This document shows positions 1 through 8,328 of a stretch of 33,142 nucleotides of DNA, one piece after another (the stretch's first letter is position 1; the number at the start of each line of letters is the position of its first letter). The notes under the pieces were generated by a model. It was not told where the DNA came from and ran no database searches. It saw only the letters and a list, made by a program, of their open reading frames with translations. The DNA is from Prasinococcaceae sp. CCMP 1430 (lineage: Eukaryota > Prasinodermophyta > Palmophyllophyceae > Prasinococcales > Prasinococcaceae), in assembly GCA_013416795.1 (NCBI GenBank), contig RQSC01001393.1, forward strand, positions 99,721 through 132,862, written 5' to 3'. The position numbers and the translations under genes are program-made.

Positions 1-1
1 G

Positions 2-874
2 GCGCCGCGGGGGCGCGCGCAGCGGGGGCGCGCGCCGGCGCGGTGCGCTGCGCGAGAGGTGCTCAGCGGCGAGCAGCGCACGAAGCTCGACGGTGGGAGC
101 GACCGCGACTTCTACGCGTTTCCGAGGTTCGTCAAGCACGTGGACGACGCTTTCCTCTCCCGGGTGACGCAGCTCTATGACCGGCTCATCCCTGAGGGGG
201 CTTGCGTGCTCGACCTCCAATCTAGCTGGGTGTCGCACCTGCCGGAGAGCAAGGGCTACGAGCGCGTGGTGGCACACGGGCTGAACGCACAAGAGCTCGA
301 GCGCAACAGCCAGGCGACCACCTTCTTTGTGAGGGACCTCAACGCCGAACCGGCGCTTCCCGCTCTCAAAGATGACTCCTTCGACGCCGTGGTAGACTGC
401 GTGAGCGTGCAGTACCTGCAGCGGCCCGAGGCTGTGTTTGCTGAGATCAACAGGGTGCTGAAGCCGGGCGGCGTGGCGATCTTCACATTCTCCAACCGTC
501 AGTTCTACTCAAAGGCAATCAGCGCGTGGAGAGATGGCACGGGCTTCAGTCGTGTGCAGCTCGTCAAGAGCTACTTCTCTGCTGTCGACGGCTTCACGCC
601 CGCAGTTGCATACACGGAGGCGGACGGCAGCGCAGTGCCCAAGAGTGCGTGTACGCGCGGGAGCGCCCGAGCTCGAGCGCCTGCACGCCTGCACGCCCAC
701 GCGCGTGTCTCTTGCCGCGCGCTGACGATGTGCCCATGCGCCCGCTGCGCGCCCGAAGACGTCTTCGAGAAGCTGTTGTGGGCATTGAAGCGTGGCCAGG
801 GGGACCCGTTTTACGCCGTCGTCGCGTGGAAAGAGTACCGGCCTGACGGGTTCGACACGCACGCCAGCAGCTAG
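2..874 (+). CDS. SAM-dependent methyltransferase (plant/algal type), 5' partial, 2 exons
   Basis: Class I Rossmann-fold methyltransferase. Seen: motif I as VLDLQSSWVSHLP, the conserved GLNAQEL segment, FDAVVDCVSVQYLQRPEAVF (motif IV region) and RVLKPGG (motif V/VI). The run from FYAFPRFVKHVDD to the end resembles uncharacterised plastid/plant methyltransferases as I remember them; substrate unknown. An in-frame intron is likely at 645-758 (AG|GTGCGTGT ... GCCCGAAG|AC, with CTGAC at 721): it removes 38 Arg/Ala/Cys-rich residues and restores ...AVPK-N-VFEKLLWALKRG. No ATG lies upstream of the conserved region and the frame is open to the window edge, so the true start is outside the window. The fold is secure; the exact role is not. 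Confidence 0.8.
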   Translation, partial: APRGRAQRGRAPARCAAREVLSGEQRTKLDGGSDRDFYAFPRFVKHVDDAFLSRVTQLYDRLIPEGACVLDLQSSWVSHLPESKGYERVVAHGLNAQELERNSQATTFFVRDLNAEPALPALKDDSFDAVVDCVSVQYLQRPEAVFAEINRVLKPGGVAIFTFSNRQFYSKAISAWRDGTGFSRVQLVKSYFSAVDGFTPAVAYTEADGSAVPKSACTRGSARARAPARLHAHARVSCRALTMCPCARCAPEDVFEKLLWALKRGQGDPFYAVVAWKEYRPDGFDTHASS

Positions 875-1081
875 CTAGAGAGACGAGGACGCATGAGCCT
901 TCGCGTGTGTACATGTGCATGAGGCGCCGCGCGCCACTAAGGCTACCCGTATGCGCGCCTCACGATGGGCGCTGGTCGCGCGGGTGGCACTCGGCAGCTC
1001 GCCGAGTAGACTATGGCATTGAAAGACTCGCAGTACCTCGAAGCACCTCTCCTCCACACACCCGCGCTCACACACACATAA

Positions 1082-3098
1082 ATGGGACGGCCTCCCCCGC
1101 GAAAGCAAGCAGCTACCTGTCGCCACCCCCACCGCCGTCGGCCAGCCAAGGCACGCCGGCGGCGTCCTCGGCGCCCGCCACCCGCGCGGGCGCGCCGCCG
1201 NCGTGGTAGGAGGGGAGTCTGGGGACGGGCGGTGGGGCGCCGTGGGCGCGCGGCGGCGGCGAGCGCGGCGCTGCTGGTGCTGCTCGCGGCAGCGGCTGTG
1301 CTCGTGGCAGCCCGCGCGGGTCCCTCAGCGGCGGAGCTGGCGCGCGACAGGAGGAGGCAGGCAAAGGGAGGGCAAGTGGAGCACACCCCGCAATGGGACC
1401 ATTTCAGCAGCGTGACAAAGACTGTCGCGAGGCAGCGCGCGCGTGGCGGCCGCTACAATGTCACGCCCTCTAAGACGCGCGGCCTGGGGCTGAGCCGCGC
1501 CGCCATGGGCGCACTCAAGGCCACGACAGCCGCGCGAGGTCCTCCCAGAGCGGCGAGAGGGGTGAGCGAGACGCCTCGCGTGCGCATGCGTCGTCGTCGG
1601 CGCTGACCGCAGTGCAGCAGCAGCAGGAGAGGAGGATAGCGCCGCCGTCGGCGGAGCATGCCGGCCAGCCTACGGAGTGGACGCACCCACACATCGTCGG
1701 GCCCGGCGAGCTGACGCGCGGCATCACATACACCGAGTACGCGACGCGCAGGCACGCTCTCGTTGAGAAGCTGCCAGACGGCGCGGCGGCTCTCGTGGCG
1801 GCGCCGCACAGGGACAAGCACCCGGGCACGGTCATACCGGCGCTCCAGGTGAGGAGCGCGCTGGGGCGCACTCGCGCGTGTGCGCGGGCGCCGCTCTGTG
1901 CCGGGCGCGCGCTGACTCGCGCCGGCGTTCGCCGCTGCGTGGCGCGGCCGCGTGCTCGCAGAGCTACCGCACGTCGCCGGACATGCTATACCTGACGGGC
2001 GTGCTGCAGGAGGGGTGCGCGGCCATCGTGCGCAACGTGAGCGGCACCGCGCGCCTCACGCTGTTCGTCCCCGACCCGGACCTGACGGTGGACGCCTGGG
2101 ACGGCAAACCAATCACCGCGACGGCCGGGGAGGAGGTCTTCGGCGCCGACGACGTGCGGCCGATGAGCTCGCTCCCGCGCGTGCTGCGCTCGCTGCGCGC
2201 GTCCGGGACGCGCTTCTACACGGAGGACAGCGTGCGCCAGTCGCTGGCGCAGTCGCGCGCGCGCGTGCGCGAGGACCTCGGCCGCGCCGAGCCGCTGCCG
2301 TACATGACGCACGCCCTCCGCTGGAAGAAGTCGGACGCCGAGCTCGAGCTGCTGCGTCAGGTGGCGAGCGGCACGTGCGAGGCCTTCGAGGAGGCCATCG
2401 CGCACTCGCTCAGGGAGGGCGCCACCGAGGGGAGTGTGGCGTCAACCGTCGAGCACGGCTGTCGCCTGCGCGGCGCCGACCGCATGGCCTACCCTAGCGT
2501 GAGCGCCGTCGGTGAGAGCATCAACGTCATCCACTACAGCCGCTGGGACCGCCGGGTCACGCACGCACCGGGCGAGCTCTTCGGCATGGACGCGGGCTGC
2601 GAGCGCGCGGGACTGTGCTCGGATATCACGCGCGCGTGGCCGACGAGTGGCGAGTTCTCCTCCGCTGCGCGCGACTTCTACGAGGAGATCCTCGACGTGC
2701 ACAAGCAGTGCGTCGCGGCCGCCACCGAGGGGAACACGCTGGACGACATGCAGCGCAAAGCGCTCGAGCTGCTCGCGGGAAGCTTGCGCCGCCTGGGTGT
2801 GAAGGGCGACGTGCGACACTTCTTCCCGCACAACGTGGGGCACTTCCTGGGCATGGACGTGCACGACTGCAAATGGGTGTCCAACGGAACACCCATGGTG
2901 GGCGGGGTGGTGCTCACGTGCGAGCCAGCGCTCTACCTGCCGCACATGCCGGAGGTGCCCAAGGAGCTCCGCGGTCTGGGCACGCGCATCGAGGACATGC
3001 TGGTGGTGCGGCCTGGCGGCGCCCCGCCCGAGGTCCTCTCGGGGGCGCTCCCGACCGAGGTTGCCGACATCGAGGCCATGCTCGCGAGGATGAGATGA
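1082..3098 (+). CDS. XPNPEP3: Xaa-Pro aminopeptidase 3 / intermediate-cleaving peptidase (M24B), 3 exons
   Basis: Metallopeptidase of the pita-bread fold that removes N-terminal residues ahead of proline; family members (human XPNPEP3, yeast Icp55) trim imported mitochondrial proteins. Exons 1082-1561, 1618-1848, 1962-3098; both junctions keep frame, and both introns carry CTGAC. About 615 aa. The family N-domain hallmark GQPTEWTHPH is near residue 176 and SPDMLYLTG opens exon 3. All five metal ligands are visible: D447 (GMDAG), D458 (SDITR), H531 (HNVGHFLGMD), E558 (TCEPAL), E581 (RIEDM), with the same D-D (11) and E-E (23) spacing as E. coli PepP; H527 and H538 match the other active-site histidines. 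Exon 1 is very basic, then has a hydrophobic run near residues 58-78; an N at 1201 lies inside it. ATG 1082 is the first in frame; ATG 1504 has a better context and would give a short mitochondrial-style leader. Confidence 0.88.
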
Positions 3099-3349
3099 GG
3101 CGCGCCGGGAGACTATTAATACTCTTGTGCCACAGAGCGCACGGCCTGGCGCCGCCCCTGCGCGCGGGCGTGCCCGCGCGCGCGCCCGCAGGCTCGACCT
3201 GGGCGCTCGCTCGTCAATGCATGCGCGCGCGCCCGCGGGCGCCTCCTGTTTTTGTTATGCCCCGCTGCAAATTACAGAGAGCGCGCCCCGCCGCGGCCGG
3301 CCCTTCACGCTGGCCGCAGCGCGCAGCGCGCCCCGTGAGAGTGGACCAT

Positions 3350-4066
3350 TCAAAGGTCCTGCACCTGGAGGCCAGGGGGGAGCGACTGCTTGAGCTTGTC
3401 CGCCTTGTCCGAGTCCGTCACCACGAGGGTGTACAGGTACTTGCTGCAGCGCACCTTGAACTTGGTGGTGCCCGAGGTCTTCTTGATCTTGACCGCTGTG
3501 GGGGCAGAGGAAACAAAGCCAGCGGGGCTAAGAGGTCAGCGCCGGCGCAAGAGAGAGCGTCTATCCCGCGCAGCGCCCGCGCCCTCGCGCCCGCGCCGCC
3601 GCCGCGGCCGGCGGGTCCCCGCGGCATGCGCAGCACTGCTCCCGCGGCGCGTGGCGCGGCGGGCTGCACTCCGCGGGCTGCGATGCAAGCAGCGCATCGT
3701 GCGGGGCGGCCGCTCCTGCCACGTGCCGCAGAAGTTCGCTCGTGGGCTAGGAGGAGGGCCGCGCGGGGCCGCGAGCGCAGCCCGCGCCGCGCGCGTGCGC
3801 CACGCGCGCTACCACGTACCGCGGGCGTCCGGCCGGCGGGCCGTGATGAGGAAGTCCTTGATCTCGTTGATCTGCTTCGGCTGTGGGATGGCGGCGCCGA
3901 GGGTAGCACGGCAGCGCGTGGCGACGCGGCGTCAGCACTGGCCCCCTCCTCGCAGCTCACTCGCCNTAATGAGGCGCTCTCCCTGCCTCCCTCCCCTCTC
4001 TCCATCGCCCCCCCACACCCCACCAGGCACCCTCGCGCGTGCGCCCGTGTCATCCCCACGCACCAT
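3350..4066 (-). CDS. RPL38: 60S ribosomal protein L38 (eL38), 3 exons
   Basis: Small structural protein of the large ribosomal subunit. Reconstructed by hand; no exon is long enough to stand out as an open frame. Exon 1 is the ATG alone (4064-4066), exon 2 is 3820-3880, exon 3 is 3350-3495. Introns 3881-4063 (donor ATG|GTGCGTG, acceptor CCACAG) and 3496-3819 (donor GTACGTGG, acceptor CCCACAG), both with CTGAC. The spliced product is 69 aa, against about 70 in animals, and matches the family throughout: [16 protein letters not shown], then [23 protein letters not shown] and [17 protein letters not shown] before TGA. The N at 3966 falls in intron 1. A tandem repeat starts about 155 bp upstream of the ATG. 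Confidence 0.95.
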
Positions 4067-4220
4067 GGCTGCTGGCGTGGGGCGATGCTGCGAGCGCGCA
4101 GTATGGCGCACGAGGGAGAGCCACCGCCAGTGCCTGCGGCGTTCGCCAGCCGCCGCCGCTCGCGCACCCGCACCCGCCGATCTGAACCCCCCATCAAAAC
4201 GAAAGCGCGCTCGAATTCAC

Positions 4221-4379
4221 GTCAAAAAGCACTCGGCTGCAACGCCGAGGTCAAAAAGCATGCGGCTGCAACGCCGAGGTCAAAAAGCATCCGGCTGCAA
4301 CGCCGAGGTCAAAGAGCACGCGGCTGCAAAGCCGAGGTCAAAAGGCACGCAGCTGCAACGCCGAGGTCAAAAAGCACGC
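4221..4379. repeat. 29-bp minisatellite, 5 full units plus a partial sixth
   Basis: Units begin at 4221, 4250, 4279, 4308, 4337 and 4366, an exact 29-bp period with a few substitutions. Each has GTCAAAAAGCA or a close variant, followed by an imperfect inverted repeat CGGC-TGCAAC-GCCG. Unit 1 has the longest stem (CTCGGC/GCCGAG). Because 29 is not a multiple of 3, the array cannot be a protein repeat read in one frame. It sits upstream of RPL38. A related CCCATCAAAACG lies at 4190-4201. Confidence 0.93.
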
Positions 4380-5334
4380 GCGCGCTCGACTCGCGCGCCG
4401 ATTGTGCTGTGCTGCCCCCCCAACTTTTTCAACCGGAATTCCCGCATGCATTCGCCGCGATTTAGATATGGATTTTCAACTCGCTCTCAATAAAACGGAA
4501 TTATTGTATGAAGTTTCGATGTATTGGTATCAATCGCAACACCAACGCCGCTTCCTTCCTTCCTGACCTCGTTTTTTTTTTTTCGCGCGCCTTTCGACCC
4601 GCAATTCCGTGGTTTCGGGCGCTGCAGCTCGCAACAGCGGCCGCCCGCCGCGCGTTCCGGCCGGTCGCGTTTTCGCGCGAGCGATTCCGTCGCGACTTCG
4701 CAGAGGCGATCGCATTTGGGAGCGGGCCTTCCGCGCTTCCGCCCGCGCACCCCCCTTGCCGAATCGACGGAAGGCCGGCCTCGTTCGCGCGCGCCGGAAG
4801 CTTCCGCTTCCGGCCGGCGTCGCGCACTCCGCCTCGCTCCACGAAAGGCGCGGAAGCCAAAGCCGGCGCTTCTGGAACCCCCGCGCGCGAGCGAGCGCCA
4901 TCTGTCAGTCAGTCAGGGGTCTTTTCGGGTCTGTCCCTCGGTCAACGCGGCGAGGCTTCCGGCCGCGCCCCGGCGCGCGCGTGGAGGGTTTGGGCGGGCG
5001 TTCGATCCGGGTTTGCGGGGGTCGCCTTCGGAGGTCGCGCGCGCGCGGCTGGGATCGATCTACCGCACGATTCGCGGCGCACGTGCGGGCGAGCGCCTGC
5101 GCACGTGGTGCTGCCGGCTGGGGCGATGATCGGACGTGCGGCTGTTCGGCCCCCGTCGGGTGGGGTTGGGCGGGGCGGGTGCGTTTTGACCTGCGCGAAA
5201 GCGGGGGGAAAAAATCGGGCGGGCGGCCGGTGCGCCACAGCGCGCGCGCGGGGGCGCGCAGCGCAGCCCACCCGCCGGCGCGGTCGGCGCGCGACACGAG
5301 CTCACCACACCCATTCGTTGGCATTGGCGATCTC
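4380..5334. other. Intergenic GC-rich stretch, no gene recognised
   Basis: Long overlapping open frames exist on both strands, but their products are Arg/Ala/Pro/Gly-rich with no recognisable domain, and no frame has the third-position GC bias of the real genes. Seen here: AATAAAAC at 4489, a CTTCC run near 4550, a T tract at 4571-4583, CAGTCAGTCAG near 4906, and one exact copy of the motif TGCGTTTTGA (reverse of TCAAAACGCA) at 5180. I see no RNA gene. Confidence 0.6.
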
Positions 5335-5661
5335 ACTCGTACAGTACACATTACAAAGCTTTTGAGAATGACGCTGGACTAGTAGTCTCTAAAAAGTCTT
5401 TTAGTACTAGTCTAAGAAGCTTCTTAGTACTACTCTACTTTGCCAATGTAGACTACAGTAGGACAGTACCACGAACAGTACCATTGATTGGGCCACACGG
5501 CTACTAGTAGAGGCTCCTACCGATCGTTCGGCGACGCATAAAAATGGTCCCAAACTGACGGCAAAGCCAATCGGTGGNAGGCGCCGGCGGCGGCGGATGC
5601 GCCGCCCCTGCACTCGCCGCCGCCGCTGCCGCGCGCGCACCGCGTCGTAGCGACGCTCGAC
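5335..5661 (+). promoter_or_regulatory. AT-rich promoter block of the MATE gene
   Basis: A sharp fall in GC content. It contains palindromes TAGTACTA (5402-5409 and 5425-5432), TAAGAAGCTTCTTA (5413-5426) and CTACTAGTAG (5501-5510); ACAGTACCA twice (5463, 5475); CCAAT-box-like sites at 5443 (+), about 5486 (reverse, ATTGG) and 5567 (+); and a TATA-like GCATAAAAAT at 5536-5545, about 120 bp before the MATE ATG. A similar GCATAAAA precedes the kinase gene. The N at 5578 is in the presumed 5' UTR. Promoter function is inferred from composition, motifs and position. Confidence 0.6.
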
Positions 5662-7107
5662 ATGGCGCCGCCCGCGTCGGAAGTGCCTCGCGCGGAAGGC
5701 GCGCTCGTCCGCGTGTCGGGCCCGCTGAAACCGCGAAAACCGGTGACTGTTCGGTCGTGCATCAGGGACATCATGGCGATCTGCCTGCCGGCCATGGGCG
5801 CCATCCTGGCCGACCCAGTGATGAGCCTCGTGGACACCGCCTGCATCGGCCAGATCTCGAGCGTTCAGCTCGCCGCGCTCGCGCCCAACACGGCCATCTT
5901 CAACTTTGTCTTTGCGGGGCTGTACTTCCTTCAGACGGCCGTCACCGCGCTGTGCGCTCGCGCACTGGGAGTCGGCGACCGGCGGCGAGCGGGCGAGGCC
6001 TTCTGTGTTGGCGCGTTCCTGGCGCTGGCCATCGGCGTCGGCACCTCGGTTGTGCTCGAGGCATTCGCGCCGCAGCTGCTGTCGCTGATGTCGACGTCGC
6101 CGGAGATGATGGAGCCCGCGATGACGTACCTGCGCATCCGCGCATTGGCAGCGCCCGCGGTGCTCACCTGCATGGTGGTTCAGGGGGCGTGCTACGCGCA
6201 GGCCAACGCGCGCGTGCCGCTGGTGATCAACCTGACCGCGGGCGTGGTCAACCTCGTTGGCGACGTGGCGCTCGTGTTTGGTCCGCTGAAGATGGGCATC
6301 GCGGGCGCCGCGATCGCGACGGTCGCCGGCCAGTACGTGGCGGCCGCGCTCAGCATCTGGACGGTTGTCTCGGCGCAGCGCAAGGGCACCGGGCTGCCGC
6401 TCATGCGCCGGCTACCGACGCGGGACGAGGTCGTCCCCTTCTTCCGCATCGCGAGCGTGATGCTCACGCGCATGCTTTGTATCATGGCAGTCTACACGCT
6501 GGCCACCCGCAGCGCGGTGGCGCTCGGCACGCTTCCGGCGGCGGCCTTCCAGGTCGCCCTGGAGCTGACGTGGTTCCTGTCGTTCTTCCCCGAGCCGGTG
6601 TCGATGGCCGCGCAGGCGCTGCTCGCGCGCCTGCCGCCGGGCATCAACTACTCGCGCCAGGTGGGCGTCAAGGCGTGCGCTGTGGTGATCACCGGCGCAG
6701 CGCTCGCGATGTTCCTGGCCGCGGTGGTCACACTGTGCCCCTTGGGCATCTTCACGGGTGACGCGAACGTCGTGGCGGCCGTGGCGACTCTGCGATTGCC
6801 AATGATGGGCGCCGTCGCGCTGTGCTGCATGGCCATGACACTTGACGGCATTTTCATCGGCCTGGGTACCTTTAGCCATCTGGCGTTCTTCCAGGCGGCC
6901 AACCTCATGCTCATGCTGCCGTACTTCATGACGCAAGCCACCACGCTGAGCGCGACCTTCTGGGGGCTCGCCATATTCTTCGCGCTGCGGTGTGTGCAGC
7001 ATGTGGGATTCATGGTGCTGCGACACAACCCGTTGCGCAACCCGCTGAAGAGCACGACTGCGGCCAGCGCGGCGCAGAGCTACGAGATGGCAGGCGCTGG
7101 CATTTAG
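5662..7107 (+). CDS. MATE family efflux transporter (DinF/plant DTX44-45-like), intronless
   Basis: Secondary transporter that exports organic cations, acids or drugs in exchange for H+ or Na+. 481 aa, about 12 hydrophobic segments, close to the usual size. Seen: DPVMSLVDTACIGQISSVQLAALAP in TM1-2 (the typical D-x-x-x-x-G-x-x-s-x-x-x-LAA MATE signature), ATAVNL-type segments (VINLTAGVVNLVGDVALVF), GIAGAAIATVAGQY, and a second-half repeat with AAAFQVALELTWFLSFFPEPVSMAAQALLA. The acidic first-helix Asp of the DinF branch is kept. Start ATG 5662 is the first in frame after the TATA-like box. There is no obvious transit peptide beyond about 30 basic/Pro-rich residues, so plasma, vacuolar or plastid membrane cannot be chosen; the nearest plant relatives are often plastidial. 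Substrate unknown. Confidence 0.9.
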   Translation: MAPPASEVPRAEGALVRVSGPLKPRKPVTVRSCIRDIMAICLPAMGAILADPVMSLVDTACIGQISSVQLAALAPNTAIFNFVFAGLYFLQTAVTALCARALGVGDRRRAGEAFCVGAFLALAIGVGTSVVLEAFAPQLLSLMSTSPEMMEPAMTYLRIRALAAPAVLTCMVVQGACYAQANARVPLVINLTAGVVNLVGDVALVFGPLKMGIAGAAIATVAGQYVAAALSIWTVVSAQRKGTGLPLMRRLPTRDEVVPFFRIASVMLTRMLCIMAVYTLATRSAVALGTLPAAAFQVALELTWFLSFFPEPVSMAAQALLARLPPGINYSRQVGVKACAVVITGAALAMFLAAVVTLCPLGIFTGDANVVAAVATLRLPMMGAVALCCMAMTLDGIFIGLGTFSHLAFFQAANLMLMLPYFMTQATTLSATFWGLAIFFALRCVQHVGFMVLRHNPLRNPLKSTTAASAAQSYEMAGAGI

Positions 7108-7608
7108 GCGCCGCGACGCAGAGGGTATGCCGGGCCGGCTGCCGCAGCACAATGGACACCAACGACGGCATGGCCAGCGGTGAGGTGGGGGGTGGGATGG
7201 CGTGGGGGTGGGGGGATCACCTCGCAGGAGTGTAGCAACCCCCCCCCCACCCACACACGCCCCGTCACCCCTTCCACATCCACGCGCAAATACAGACCGA
7301 GAGACGCCAGGGCGTGCAGACCGCACACGCGCGCACGACCGAAGGCTGCCGATGCAGACGGCACGCGCCCTGGACAACGACTCTCTTTACCTCTAGCTAG
7401 AGATCTATTTTTGTTCGCCATAGAAGACACACAAACACATGCAGGCCTACGACGGTAAATTGCCGATGAAGTCGCACGTATACCACCGACCAATCGCACG
7501 CTGCGCGCCGGACCGCTGCTGCGCTGAGGTGGGTCTGCGAGGCATGAGCTCAAGTGCGTATTCTTACGACTGCGACCACGCCGCGGCCGCGCGGCGAGCA
7601 GGCCGCGT
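7108..7608. other. Convergent intergenic region (3' UTRs), no gene recognised
   Basis: Lies between the stop of the MATE gene (+) and the stop of the DUF3727 exon (-). It holds a C-rich/CA-rich run near 7238-7275 and no canonical AATAAA that I could see. Short open frames on both strands lack coding bias. Confidence 0.6.
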
Positions 7609-8152
7609 TCAGCTCTCCTCGTCGAAGGCGAGGTGCTCTGCCTCGAGCGCCCACTGAATGGCGGGCTCGCCGAGCCTCTCGTCTGGCACCAGCGACATGG
7701 AGCCGTCCTCCGCCACGCTCACCACGAAGATGAGCGCCTCGACGGGCGTAAAGATGGTGTACAGCACGCCGTCTTGCTCGAAACCCAGCAGCTCCACACC
7801 CTCGGCGGCGGTCTCGTCGCCGTCCTCGCCAAGGTCAAGCGACACGATGTCCTCGTCGGAGTAGCGGACCGCGCCGCGCACCGTCAGGCAGTACGCGGTG
7901 TTCTGCACGTACAGCCGCCGCGCGGCCAGGCGCTCCGAAACGAGGGGCAGGATCGCGTCCAGCTCGCCGTCGTTCAGGTCGGTCATTTCGTCTGTCACTG
8001 GGTCATCCGCCAGCACCTCGATGGGGGTGTCGACGGGAAGCAGAAGCGCGTACGGCAGGCCATCGTCGCCGTCGAAGCGCCTCCTCACCACGCACGGCAC
8101 CTCGCGGCCCGTTGCGGGGTCCTTGAGCGAAACCGTCTCTTCAACCACAGCG
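7609..8152 (-). CDS. DUF3727 domain exon (cyanobacterial/plastid-type), no start codon of its own
   Basis: About 180 residues matching the DUF3727 pattern of cyanobacteria and plastid-bearing eukaryotes: VSLKDPATGREVPC at the start, YALLLPVDTPIEVL, DGELDAILPLVSERLA, LYVQNTAYCLTVRG, then GVLYTIFTPVEALIFVV. Function unknown in the family. The exon begins at 8152 right after an acceptor (CCACGCAG). There is no ATG between it and the NOC2 donor at 8328, and the first internal Met is about 50 residues in, so it must be spliced to something upstream. The only visible partner is the last NOC2 exon, in matching phase (AG|C, Ser). No plastid transit peptide is visible. Either it forms the C-terminus of NOC2, or an unseen first exon exists. 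Confidence 0.8.
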
Positions 8153-8328
8153 CTGCGTGGACCGCGGAGCGTGCGCGCGCGCGGCTCGCGCGTCAGCGCG
8201 ATGCCCTCCGCGCGCGGTGCGGTCGAGCGAGGTGCGTTGCGAGCAGGGCTTTCGCGCCGCCCCCTTCGCGTTGAAGGCCCGGAGGCGCGTGGCGCGGCGC
8301 TTGCACCCGCGCGCCCCGCCTCACGTAC

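Noticed and set aside
4221-4379. The 29-bp repeats as a CRISPR array
   Set aside because: Units are directly adjacent with no unique spacers, and the genome is eukaryotic.
5005-5020. GCGTTCGATCC resembling a tRNA B box
   Set aside because: The flanking bases do not form a T-arm stem and no acceptor stem or D arm is visible around it.
4508-5382. Two overlapping plus-strand frames of 285 and 257 codons in the intergenic region
   Set aside because: No domain, no coding bias, Arg/Ala/Pro-rich in all frames; typical of noncoding GC-rich DNA.
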